A DNA stretch of 64,000 nt from assembly GCF_009909615.1 (NCBI RefSeq), contig NZ_WWNE01000007.1, positions 229,669-293,668 on the forward strand, written 5' to 3'. The DNA is from Acidiluteibacter ferrifornacis (GTDB lineage: Bacteria; Bacteroidota; Bacteroidia; Flavobacteriales_E; Vicingaceae). The notes beneath the pieces are model-generated. The model was not told the DNA's origin and made no database searches. It worked only from the letters and a program-made list of their open reading frames with translations. This document shows, piece after piece, positions 25,115-32,987 of this stretch (position 1 is the first letter of the stretch; each line of letters starts with the position of its first letter). Position numbers and translations under genes: made by a program.

Positions 25115-25519
25115 GATGTAATCGAAAATAAATTAAAACTCAGGTCAGTTAAACCTACGGCCATGCGCCTTTTGGTTTTACAATGCTTAATGGAACAAAA
25201 TCGTGCTTTAAGTTTGAATGAACTTGAAGCACTTTTTGAAAATGCTGATAAGTCAACCATTTTCAGGACGCTCAAAACATTTCAAGAAAACTACTTGGTA
25301 CACAGAATCAATGACGGTAGTGGAGCAATCAAGTATGCCCTTTGTGATGATGACTGTATTTGCAGTTTGGAAGATAACCACATTCATTTCTTGTGTACTA
25401 AATGCGAAAAAACCTATTGCCTAAAGGATACCCCTATCACAACTCCGAATTTACCAAATGGCTTTAGAGCAAACTTTGCCAATTATCTGATTGAAGGCAT
25501 TTGTTCTACATGTACCTAA
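25109..25519 (+). CDS. Fur-family metal-responsive repressor
   Basis: A 136-residue protein; ATG 25109 lies inside the 59-bp repeat. The N-terminal winged helix (about 5-75: KPTAMRLLVLQCLME, then LNELEALFENADKSTIFRTLKTF) matches Fur-family repressors. The C-terminal dimerization part has HIHFLCTKCEKTYCL and a terminal GICSTC, giving the two structural CxxC zinc pairs, plus unusual additional cysteines (CDDDCIC, about 86-92). The metal cannot be decided from sequence. A 7-1-7 palindrome just downstream, in front of the receptor gene, is the probable operator. Confidence 0.88.
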   Translation: MKDVIENKLKLRSVKPTAMRLLVLQCLMEQNRALSLNELEALFENADKSTIFRTLKTFQENYLVHRINDGSGAIKYALCDDDCICSLEDNHIHFLCTKCEKTYCLKDTPITTPNLPNGFRANFANYLIEGICSTCT

Positions 25520-25523
25520 ACTT

Positions 25524-25538
25524 TGCAATGGCATTGCA
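25524..25538 (+). promoter_or_regulatory. 7-1-7 palindrome, probable Fur-family box
   Basis: TGCAATG G CATTGCA, a perfect 7-1-7 inverted repeat, lies in the 60-bp gap between the Fur-family gene and the TonB-dependent receptor. Fur, Zur and PerR boxes have this geometry. It overlaps the expected minus-33 region of a weak promoter (TTTG at 25522, about 20 bp before ATAGTTTG at 25546-25553), so a bound repressor would block transcription. Confidence 0.65.
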
Positions 25539-25579
25539 CTCCTTAATAGTTTGCTTTGTGTTCGAATTAAAACTTGAAC

Positions 25580-27748
25580 ATGAAGCACGCATTTCTATCA
25601 CTTTTCATTCTACTTAGCGTATCTGCTATTGCGCAAAACAACATTTACTTTCAGGTAAATGATGAAGAAGGTGAAAGCCTCATTGGTGCAACTATTGTTA
25701 TTGATGGAACGACAAATGGTGGTACAACAGATGCGGAAGGCAAGTATCACTTTCAAAATATTCCAAACGGCTCAATCAACTTTGTTATAAGCTATGTTGG
25801 ATATGAACCGCAATCCAAAACACTCCTTTTTCCTGAATCAGATGGTAAAACGATTGATATTGTCATGGAATCCGGTGAAGAGCTTGAAGAAGTAATTGTG
25901 TCTGCTACACGTTCTTCAAGAACAATAGAGACCATTCCAACACGGATAGAAGCTGTAACTCTAGAAGAGCTTGGAGAGAAAGCCGTAATGAACTCAAGTA
26001 ACATAAGCATGGTACTTAGAGAGTCTCCAGGTATAATGATGCAACAAACCTCTTTGAGTTCAGGAAACATGAACATACGTATTCAGGGACTTGATGGTAG
26101 ATATACCCAAATGCTCCGTGATGGAGCACCTATATATGGCGGCTTTGCAGGTGGGCTATCAATCTTACAGATCCCGCCACTTGACTTAAAGCAATTTGAA
26201 ATCATTAAAGGTGGAAATTCAACACTCTACGGGGGTGGTGCCATTGCAGGTATCGTAAACTTGGTTTCCAAAACCCCAGAAGAAGAACCTGAACTTACCA
26301 TAATGATTGACCAAACAAGCGCATTGGGAACTACAGGAAATGTCTTCTATGCACAGAAGTATGGAAAGTTGGGACTAACCATGTATGGGTCAGGAAACAA
26401 TCAAATAGCATACGATCCAGATGATGATGGTTTCTCGAACATGCCTCAATCACAGTCTCTCACTCTAAATCCACGATTATTTTATTATCCCAGCAACAAC
26501 ACAGAAGTTTCGCTTGGTGTAGGTGCAACCCTTGATGAAAGAACAGGTGGAGATATGAAAGTGATTGACGGCAATCCCGAGATAGAAAATGTCTTTACGG
26601 AGGTAAATAAATCCGAAAGGTATAATTCTCAATTTCTTTTGAAGAACCGGAAAGATAACCGTGAGATAATATTAAAAAACAATATTAGCCTGTTCAACCG
26701 GGAATTAACTATTCCCGACTATCTATTTGACGGACAGCAGCTATCCAGTTTTTCAGAAGCATTTCTAAAACTCAACAAATCAGATGAAAACGAATGGCAC
26801 TTAGGAGTGAATCATTATTACGAGTCTTTTACAGACAACAATCCTGATAGCCTTGGCTCTCAGGGTTACACATTCAATACGTTTGGTGCTTTCGTCCAGA
26901 ACACAAGGAATTTAGGTGAAAGATTTGTTTTTGAAGGTGGCTTACGTACCGATTACAACATTGAACATGGCCCCTTTGTACTGCCAAGACTTGCTCTACT
27001 TTACAAGCACAGTAATAAGTTTTCTTCAAGGATAAGCGGTGCAATGGGTTATAAACTCCCAACGCTATTTACAGAAGATGCGGAGCGTATTTATTATAAA
27101 GATATAGCACCGATTAGCACAAGTTCACTCAATCCCGAAACCTCCATTGGTGGGAATATTGACTTCAACTATAAAACTATTGTACTAGACAAATTCACGT
27201 TTGCCATTAACCAACTCTTCTTTTTCACACAGCTCAACCAAGCATTAGTCCTAAGAGAAGATGTACCAAGCAGCACATACTTTTATGAAAATGCCGATGG
27301 CCCAATTCAAAGTTCAGGTTTTGAAACTTCGATTAGAACCACATACGAAGACTTTAAATTATTTATGTATTACACCTATACCAACACACAACTGAAATAC
27401 GACAATATAAATAAGCAGCAGCCCTTAACCCCTGAGAGTATGGCAGGTTTCATTCTGATGTATGAATTAGAAGACAATTGGTCAGTTGGCTACGAACTCT
27501 ACTACACAGGCCAGCAATTTGATAACAGCTTTGATCAAAAACCTGACTATTGGACAATGGGTTTTATGGTGATGAAGCACTTTGAACACATTACCCTATT
27601 TGCCAACTTCGAGAATTTCACCAATACAATACAAACCAATTTTGAACCACTTGTAAATGCTCCAATTTCCAATCCAACCTTTAATGATATATGGGCACCC
27701 ACTCCAGGCTTTGTATTTAATGGTGGTGTGAAGATTAACATTTTCTAA
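25580..27748 (+). CDS. TonB-dependent outer membrane receptor
   Basis: A 722-residue receptor from ATG 25580. Signal peptide ending near SAIAQ, a carboxypeptidase-like regulatory domain (about 22-105: GESLIGATIVIDGTTNGGTTDAEGKY), plug domain (about 115-225: ESPGIMMQ, IRIQGLDGRYTQMLRDG, STLYGGGAIAGIVNL) and a 22-strand barrel to the C-terminus. It imports a metal chelate or similar ligand using TonB energy. The Fur-family gene and palindrome upstream, and a CDF-like gene downstream, point to a metal ligand; I cannot tell which. Confidence 0.92.
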   Translation: MKHAFLSLFILLSVSAIAQNNIYFQVNDEEGESLIGATIVIDGTTNGGTTDAEGKYHFQNIPNGSINFVISYVGYEPQSKTLLFPESDGKTIDIVMESGEELEEVIVSATRSSRTIETIPTRIEAVTLEELGEKAVMNSSNISMVLRESPGIMMQQTSLSSGNMNIRIQGLDGRYTQMLRDGAPIYGGFAGGLSILQIPPLDLKQFEIIKGGNSTLYGGGAIAGIVNLVSKTPEEEPELTIMIDQTSALGTTGNVFYAQKYGKLGLTMYGSGNNQIAYDPDDDGFSNMPQSQSLTLNPRLFYYPSNNTEVSLGVGATLDERTGGDMKVIDGNPEIENVFTEVNKSERYNSQFLLKNRKDNREIILKNNISLFNRELTIPDYLFDGQQLSSFSEAFLKLNKSDENEWHLGVNHYYESFTDNNPDSLGSQGYTFNTFGAFVQNTRNLGERFVFEGGLRTDYNIEHGPFVLPRLALLYKHSNKFSSRISGAMGYKLPTLFTEDAERIYYKDIAPISTSSLNPETSIGGNIDFNYKTIVLDKFTFAINQLFFFTQLNQALVLREDVPSSTYFYENADGPIQSSGFETSIRTTYEDFKLFMYYTYTNTQLKYDNINKQQPLTPESMAGFILMYELEDNWSVGYELYYTGQQFDNSFDQKPDYWTMGFMVMKHFEHITLFANFENFTNTIQTNFEPLVNAPISNPTFNDIWAPTPGFVFNGGVKINIF

Positions 27749-27751
27749 ATC

Positions 27752-28351
27752 ATGGACTTTTACCAAATCATAACTCCAATTATCACCGTTGCGTATTTGC
27801 TCATAGTCTTTGTGCTTCGCTCAATCATAGTATGGCGGCAATCGGGTGTTAATCCTTTTGTTTTCAGTTCAACCGAGAAAGCACATGACTACCTCGGTTT
27901 CATTTACAAAATGGCCGTTCTTTTTATGGCTATAACAATTGTCTGCTACTCCTACCTACCAGCTGTTTATCAGTTTTTGAATCCTATCACTTTTTTATCA
28001 CAGGACTCAATACAAATGGTCGGTATAGCCCTCCTGCTAATCTCATTTCTTTGGACATTAATCGCTCAAGTTCAAATGTCAGATTCTTGGCGTATTGGAA
28101 TAGACTATGACGAAAAGACTGAATTAGTTGATAAAGGGATATTTACTATCTCAAGAAATCCAGTATTCCTAGGCGTAGTGGTATTTTACATTGGCATTTT
28201 CCTAATTCTTCCAAACACCCTGAGCTTTACATTGGTAGTAGTGATCTTAATAACCGTACAAGTCCAAGTAAGATTAGAAGAAGTGTACCTACTTGAAACA
28301 CATGGTGAAGCATATCAAGCATATAAAAACAGTGTGAGACGATGGATTTGA
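27752..28351 (+). CDS. Isoprenylcysteine carboxyl methyltransferase (ICMT)-like membrane protein
   Basis: A 199-residue protein with five or so membrane helices. The C-terminal catalytic-like stretch contains DSWRIGIDYDEKTELVDKG, FTISRNPVFLG and the acidic LEEVYLLETHGEAYQAYK, the pattern of bacterial ICMT/PEMT-like methyltransferases. Such genes often sit beside metal efflux or resistance genes, where their substrate is unknown. It starts 3 bp after the receptor stop and touches the next gene, so the receptor, methyltransferase and transporter form one operon. Confidence 0.85.
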   Translation: MDFYQIITPIITVAYLLIVFVLRSIIVWRQSGVNPFVFSSTEKAHDYLGFIYKMAVLFMAITIVCYSYLPAVYQFLNPITFLSQDSIQMVGIALLLISFLWTLIAQVQMSDSWRIGIDYDEKTELVDKGIFTISRNPVFLGVVVFYIGIFLILPNTLSFTLVVVILITVQVQVRLEEVYLLETHGEAYQAYKNSVRRWI

Positions 28352-29148
28352 TGCGAAAAGCAATATTCCACATTTCTAAAATGGACTGCCCTTCGGAAGA
28401 GCAAATGATTCGTATGAAGCTTTCCGATTATGATTCCATACAGCACCTTGATTTTGAAATTCAAGACAGAAAACTAACTGTAATGCACCTTGGCAATTCA
28501 ACTGAAATATTGAATCTGCTAGAAGAGCTGAAATTGGATACAAAGTTGGTTTCCGAATCAAAAACGACAGAGTCAATAAACTACTCTACAGACTCCAAAA
28601 AAGAGCGAAAACTACTATGGGCAGTACTACTTATTAATTTCTCATTTTTTGTAATTGAGATACTCTTTGGTTGGATTTCAAAATCAATGGGGTTAGTGGC
28701 TGATTCATTAGATATGTTAGCTGATTCAATTGTGTACGCACTCAGTTTAATGGCAGTGGGGCAATCTGCTATCCGCAAAAAGAACGTTGCGAAATGGAGT
28801 GGATATTTTCAATTACTCCTAGCCCTAATAGGATTAGTTGAAGTGATAAGACGTTTTATAGGATCGGAAGAAATGCCTGTATTTCAAACCATGATTATAA
28901 TCTCATTTCTTGCCTTAATAGCCAATGGTCTTTCGCTATATCTTATTCAAAAATCCAAAAGCAAAGAAGCTCACATGCAGGCTTCAGCGATTTTTACTTC
29001 CAATGATATTATTATAAATATTAGTGTGATTGTAGCAGGCACCCTTGTCTATTTTACCAGCAGTCAGATTCCTGACCTTGCAATTGGTTCGATAGTCTTT
29101 TTGATAGTCATTCAGGGTGCTTTCCGAATACTTAAATTAGCAAAGTAA
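28351..29148 (+). CDS. CDF-type cation transporter with HMA-like N-terminal domain
   Basis: About 265 residues; ATG 28351 overlaps the previous stop (TGATG), and an ATG at 28342 is the alternative. The first ~70 residues look like a degenerate HMA domain (HISKMDCPSEEQMIRMKL, one Cys). Then come six hydrophobic segments with CDF-type metal sites: LVADSLDMLADS in helix 2 and FTSNDIIINISVI in helix 5. The cytoplasmic C-terminal domain of larger CDF proteins is missing. It probably exports a divalent cation; the operon is under the Fur-family repressor by position. Confidence 0.85.
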   Translation: MRKAIFHISKMDCPSEEQMIRMKLSDYDSIQHLDFEIQDRKLTVMHLGNSTEILNLLEELKLDTKLVSESKTTESINYSTDSKKERKLLWAVLLINFSFFVIEILFGWISKSMGLVADSLDMLADSIVYALSLMAVGQSAIRKKNVAKWSGYFQLLLALIGLVEVIRRFIGSEEMPVFQTMIIISFLALIANGLSLYLIQKSKSKEAHMQASAIFTSNDIIINISVIVAGTLVYFTSSQIPDLAIGSIVFLIVIQGAFRILKLAK

Positions 29149-29986
29149 TCCCTCCCACGGCCATGTGCCTACGGTAGGTGCATTTCATTCGTTCCTCATT
29201 CCATTTACCAACCTTTAGCACCGCACAGCAAGAGAAGCCCGTTATTCCATTCCGCAAGGCTACATTCCATATCGTGCTACACTTGCTTTTTGCCAACGCA
29301 CAACCCCAACGCAGGTAAAGCGGTATTCGTCAATCGCTCCATTTAGTTTCACAAAAACATATCTGCAAGGGTAAATGCACTCCCTACGGTCGCCCTTGCA
29401 TATACCACTCACTACCTTTCAGTTTGCGCTCCAGTGGGTGCTCACTTCAAGTCGTTCATTTGTTTTGTTTCACACATTCCACTCAATCCTCATTCGCAGC
29501 TTTTCTATCCCCCCAAACCCCGATTAAGGTGTTCGCTAAACTCACATATATTTAATTGGGGGGCTATCGCTGCTTGTTGTTTTGCTCGCCTGCGGGTCGC
29601 TGCGGGCTAATCGGGCTGTCATGCTTTTTGCTTACCTCCACGGCTACAGGCGCTGCGTTTCAGTCGATTCTTTTCAATCCACTCCTTCAACTTAGCCCCT
29701 TTCACCTCCGCTCACAAGAGCAGTTCACTCATTTCAATTCATTCCTTGTGCCTCGTCATTCCTTTCAATTCGTTCACTACACTTGCCTTTCCCGACACGG
29801 TTGCAAAAAATCACGCCAGCCCTGTGTAGTTCCTACATAGGCGTAGGTCGCCTTCACCCTAAAGGGATTCAGGCTTTTTCCTACACCACCCTTGCTCCGC
29901 TCGCAGGCGGCTCGCGAAATCGGCTTCGCCTTAGTTTACCTGCGTTTCCCCACTCCTAACCAAGAAAGACAGTTGTAGATTTAATG
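29149..29986 (+). other. Long non-coding, strand-asymmetric, G+C-richer block
   Basis: About 840 bp without a convincing gene. The plus strand is rich in C and T with recurrent words such as TTCATTC, CATTCC and TTCAATTC, so C greatly exceeds G over much of it, unlike the flanking genes. Inverted repeats: TGCAAGGG/CCCTTGCA (29364-29371, 29393-29400) and CCCCCCAA/TTGGGGGG (29509-29516, 29556-29563). Its first 30 bp resemble the end of the copper module (25033-25062). It could be a transfer-origin or single-strand region, a decayed gene, or a conserved spacer of this element family; nothing decides. Confidence 0.45.
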
Positions 29987-30053
29987 TTTAAGTATTTGCT
30001 TAAATAATAAACTTCTTTTCTTTTATTTGCGTTAATTTAAGCAATCACTTAAA
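29987..30053 (+). promoter_or_regulatory. Two ArsR/SmtB-type operators before the mercury operon
   Basis: Two inverted repeats of identical design: TTTAAG TATTTG CTTAAA (29987-30004) and TTTAAG CAATCA CTTAAA (30036-30053), with identical arms, 6-bp spacers and starts 49 bp apart. They bracket the region where the promoter of the ArsR-type gene (ATG 30065) must lie. Such arms are typical of ArsR/SmtB binding sites, so autorepression released by metal is likely. Confidence 0.75.
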
Positions 30054-30064
30054 TACGCTCAATT

Positions 30065-30433
30065 ATGGTAAAATCATGTATCAGGGTTTATGCTAATCAG
30101 GCACAAATAGATGACTGTAAACAAAGCATTGAAGATGTCTCAGCGTCAGTAACACGTATTTCAAAGGCATTAAACCTTGCAGGTAATGAAGTTCGTTTAA
30201 AAATCTTATTCCTATTGGACAAAGAATCCCAAATGTGCCCTTGTGATTTAAGTGATGTCCTCGGTATGACTGTACCTGCAATCTCTCAGCATTTAAAAAA
30301 ACTCAAGGAAGCGGGAATAGTGAAGTATGAAAAAATTGGACAAACAGTTTTTTATTCACTTGCAGAATCCAATAGCCACATACTCAATCCAATATTCAAT
30401 CTATTGGCTTCAGAAAAACAACTAGCTATATGA
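30065..30433 (+). CDS. ArsR/SmtB-family metal-sensing repressor of the mercury operon
   Basis: A 122-residue winged-helix repressor: ALNLAGNEVRLKILFLLDKE, the CPCDLSDVLGMTVPAISQHL recognition region, then GIVKYEKIGQTVFYSL. The CxC motif at the start of the recognition region plus an N-terminal Cys pair (Cys5, Cys18) are thiol ligands suitable for Hg(II), Cd(II) or Pb(II). It overlaps the merTP gene by 4 bp. Two matching operators lie just upstream, so it probably represses its own operon until a thiophilic metal binds. Confidence 0.87.
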   Translation: MVKSCIRVYANQAQIDDCKQSIEDVSASVTRISKALNLAGNEVRLKILFLLDKESQMCPCDLSDVLGMTVPAISQHLKKLKEAGIVKYEKIGQTVFYSLAESNSHILNPIFNLLASEKQLAI

Positions 30434-31041
30434 AACCTAATAAATCAAAATCCTTGGCCTTAACAAGCGTCCTGACTGCCGTCAGTGCTTCACTCTGCTG
30501 TATCACACCTGTACTAGCTCTTATTGCAGGGTCTAGCGGCATAGCAGCTTCCTTTTCATGGTTAGAACCCTTTCGTCCATGGTTAATAGCAATAACACTG
30601 CTAGTTCTAGCATTTGCATGGTATCAGAAACTAAAACCTCAGTCAAAAGAAGAAATTGAATGCGCTTGTGATGATGTCGAAAAACCAAGCCTTTGGCAAT
30701 CGCAAAGATTCCTTGGCATTGTTACAGTATTTGCCGCAATTATGCTTGCATTTCCATACTATGCCGACTCCTTTTTTCCTGAGACAAAGTTTTCAAATTC
30801 CGTTGATAGAACCCTTGAATCTAACTATCAAATCTCAATTAAAGGTATGACCTGTACAGGATGCGAAGAACACGTCAAGGTAGAAATTGGTAAGCTTCCG
30901 GGTATTACACAATTAGAAGTTTCCTATGAAGATGAGAATGCCGTAGTATCCTTTGATGAATCTCAAACGAATATTGAAGAAATTAAATCGGCAATCGGTA
31001 ATACAGGTTATAAAGTTAAATCAGTGAATAAATTAAAATGA
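30430..31041 (+). CDS. merTP: Mercuric transport protein MerTP (MerT-MerP fusion)
   Basis: A 203-residue fusion. The N-terminal membrane part has three hydrophobic segments with the MerT-type vicinal cysteine pair SLCCITPVLALIAG and a cytoplasmic CxC (ECACDD). The C-terminal ~70 residues are a MerP-like HMA domain with GMTCTGCEEHV. MerTP takes Hg(II) from the periplasm and passes it inward to a reductase. Here no mercuric reductase follows within the window. Its ATG overlaps the repressor stop and its TGA overlaps the next start. Confidence 0.9.
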   Translation: MKPNKSKSLALTSVLTAVSASLCCITPVLALIAGSSGIAASFSWLEPFRPWLIAITLLVLAFAWYQKLKPQSKEEIECACDDVEKPSLWQSQRFLGIVTVFAAIMLAFPYYADSFFPETKFSNSVDRTLESNYQISIKGMTCTGCEEHVKVEIGKLPGITQLEVSYEDENAVVSFDESQTNIEEIKSAIGNTGYKVKSVNKLK

Positions 31042-31265
31042 GCGAAATAATCCTACAATCGACAATTACTTGCCCTGAATGTGGTCACAAGAAAGAAGAA
31101 ACCATGCCTACAGACGCATGTCAATTTTTCTATGAGTGCGAGAACTGTAAGAAAGTACTGAAACCTCAACAAGGTGATTGTTGTGTTTACTGCAGTTATG
31201 GCTCAACTCCCTGTCCACCTATTCAAAATGATAATGGGAGTTCATGTTGTCAAACAAAAAAATAG
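31038..31265 (+). CDS. Small GDCCVxCSYG-motif cysteine-rich protein of mercury clusters
   Basis: A 75-residue protein with a zinc-ribbon-like TCPECGHKK, a second CENCKK, and the strongly conserved-looking GDCCVYCSYGSTPCPP, ending in SCCQTKK. Small proteins with this GDCC motif follow merT genes in many bacteria; their role is not established, but thiol-based mercury or copper binding is likely. It overlaps merTP by 4 bp and ends the operon. Confidence 0.8.
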   Translation: MSEIILQSTITCPECGHKKEETMPTDACQFFYECENCKKVLKPQQGDCCVYCSYGSTPCPPIQNDNGSSCCQTKK

Positions 31266-31399
31266 AAAAGCAAATTTAAGTGGGTCGTTAGCACTAGGTA
31301 TTGTTTCACAAGGTCAAGCCCTGCGGGTTTTGAATAAAATCTCCACCCTTCGGGTAGTATTTGATCCAAAAACCTTGTTCACAATCCCTCCCCACATTC

Positions 31400-31447
31400 A
31401 AAGAGAGCTTTCTCTTTTCTTTTTTTCCCTTTTTTCTTTTCTCTTTT
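31400..31447 (+). terminator. Hairpin and mirror-symmetric polypyrimidine tract after the mercury operon
   Basis: AAAGAGA (31400-31406) pairs with TCTCTTT (31411-31417) and is followed by a T-rich run, which could terminate the mercury operon. From 31408 to 31447 all 40 bases are pyrimidines. Around the central CCC (31427-31429) the run lengths mirror each other: T7 C T4 C T C T3 to the left, T6 C T4 C T C T4 to the right. Such mirror repeats can form intramolecular triplex DNA. Confidence 0.55.
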
Positions 31448-31496
31448 AAAAATGTCTGTGCGAAGCGCAGCGAGCATAATTCTAATGGCTTGCTAT

Positions 31497-31913
31497 ATGA
31501 AAACGCTTCTGCTAAAGACACACAGACCGACAACCACCTACACACAACCCCATTTCTTTATACTGAATAAAGGATTGAATAGCGGTAAACCATTGAAAGC
31601 ACCCTGCCCGAATTGCTTTGTTTGCCTCCTCGAAAACCCTGATTCAGTTGACCAGGTGTATTGGATAGCATACGCACTTTGGAAGTCAAGACAGCTTGAA
31701 ATGTTTCTACGTGGTTCAGTGATTCCATTCATAACCATTGGAGAATACAGAAAGCATTTTCTAAGGACCATAAAGGCTGCTGAAGAGAAAGAACAACAAC
31801 TTGAAAAACTCATTCAGAGCTTCAAGCTCTTAGAGATTCAAGAACAAAAAATCCATGTTTCATTAAAAATGATTGAAACCGCAAGAATGGCATTTTTCAG
31901 GGAGTTGCTATGA
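31497..31913 (+). CDS. DUF6943-like hypothetical protein of Bacteroidota elements
   Basis: 138 residues from ATG 31497 (MKTLLLKTHRPTT); a longer frame begins at 31452. Recognisable pieces are FILNKGLNSGKPLKAPCPNCFVCL, VYWIAYALWKSRQLEMFLRGSVIPFI and a helical, Lys/Glu-rich C-terminus. I associate this pattern with DUF6943 proteins that occur in Bacteroidota integrative elements. The function is unknown. It is the last gene I would assign to the mobile element. Confidence 0.6.
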   Translation: MKTLLLKTHRPTTTYTQPHFFILNKGLNSGKPLKAPCPNCFVCLLENPDSVDQVYWIAYALWKSRQLEMFLRGSVIPFITIGEYRKHFLRTIKAAEEKEQQLEKLIQSFKLLEIQEQKIHVSLKMIETARMAFFRELL

Positions 31914-32089
31914 CCTGCATTCCCTTTTGTCATAGGCGTTTAAGCAAACCGAAGCAAGAAAGAGCTAAGAAACCGAAAGAAACCACTTTGCCCAATTATT
32001 GACGTAATCTTGGTGGAAAGTGACAAGGCCGTACCAAGTCCGAGTCAAGTCCAAGTAACTAATGTTTAACCCCTAAAAATTTAAAGATC

Positions 32090-32728
32090 ATGGGTAAAAT
32101 TTCACAAGGTGTCTTAGGCGGCTTCTCCGGCAAGGTCGGAAATGTCGTAGGTGGTACATGGAAAGGTATTGATTACATGAGAATCAAGCCTGCCAATGTA
32201 TCGAATCCAAGAACTGCAGGTCAAGTTGACCAACGTTCTAAATTCTCAACTACTCTTAAATTCTTGCAGTCAATGACTGACTTCTTGAGAGTAGGTTTCA
32301 AGTTGTACGCAAACAAGATGACGCAGTTCAACGCTGCAATGTCTTACAACTTGAATAACGCAATCACGGGATCATATCCCAACTTCACTATTGACTACGC
32401 CAATGCGCTCGTTAGTCGTGGTGGATTAGTAGGCGCAGCAAACGCAGCTGTTAGTTCTTCAGGTGGATTGGTTGAGTTCACATGGGACGACAACACAGGC
32501 AGCGGAAACGCTCAGGCAACTGACAAGGCGTTGCTAGTTGTTTACAACCCAACCAAGGACGAATCAATCTATGATTCCGCAGGAGCTGTAAGAAGTGCCA
32601 CTTCTCAGAACTTAGGAATGCCTGCAAGCTATGTAGGTGATGATGTAGAAGCCTTCATTGGTTTCTTATCAGAAGACGGTAAAGAAGTCGCTAACAGCGT
32701 TTATATCGGTTCTGTAACAGTTGCTTAA
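32090..32728 (+). CDS. DUF6266 family protein
   Basis: A 212-residue protein opening MGKISQGVLGGFSGKVGNVV with VGGTWKGIDYMRIKP and NPRTAGQVDQRSKF, the hallmark N-terminus of DUF6266 proteins, which are common and often multi-copy in Bacteroidota. No signal peptide. The second half is Gly/Ser/Asn-rich beta structure (VEFTWDDNTG, FIGFLSEDGKE). The function is unknown. It stands alone with a strong terminator after it and no partner genes. Its G+C and codon use look higher than the AT-rich genes immediately to the right, consistent with high expression. Confidence 0.8.
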   Translation: MGKISQGVLGGFSGKVGNVVGGTWKGIDYMRIKPANVSNPRTAGQVDQRSKFSTTLKFLQSMTDFLRVGFKLYANKMTQFNAAMSYNLNNAITGSYPNFTIDYANALVSRGGLVGAANAAVSSSGGLVEFTWDDNTGSGNAQATDKALLVVYNPTKDESIYDSAGAVRSATSQNLGMPASYVGDDVEAFIGFLSEDGKEVANSVYIGSVTVA

Positions 32729-32748
32729 TAGCAATTGGTTCTCTCTCG

Positions 32749-32780
32749 AAAACCGCTCTAATTCTAGGGCGGTTTTTTTA
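32749..32780 (+). terminator. Rho-independent terminator of the DUF6266 gene
   Basis: A 12-bp stem AAAACCGCTCTA (32749-32760) with TAGGGCGGTTTT (32765-32776), one G-T pair, a 4-nt loop and a run of seven Ts, 20 bp after the stop codon. Confidence 0.85.
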
Positions 32781-32987
32781 TTCCCTTACCTTTGTGTTTG
32801 CACTTGTTTAGCGGTTAATTAGCTCTATTTCAGGACTTTTTGTTACTGATTTGTACCTAGAAGCACATAACTAACTGATAATCAATAGTGCTTTAGATAT
32901 TGTATCGGAAAGTAAGTAGCTAACAATTAACTAGTTAACTTCTCTCAATTACCATCCACAACAAGCTTTTATCATTAATCCAAAAAA

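Noticed and set aside
29556-29840. Open frame of 94 codons in the non-coding block
   Set aside because: Its composition follows the strand-asymmetric block, the product has no domain or plausible fold and there is no ribosome-binding or promoter context.
31361-31570. Short open frame through the polypyrimidine tract
   Set aside because: It exists because the tract encodes repeated Phe/Ser without stops; no coding evidence.
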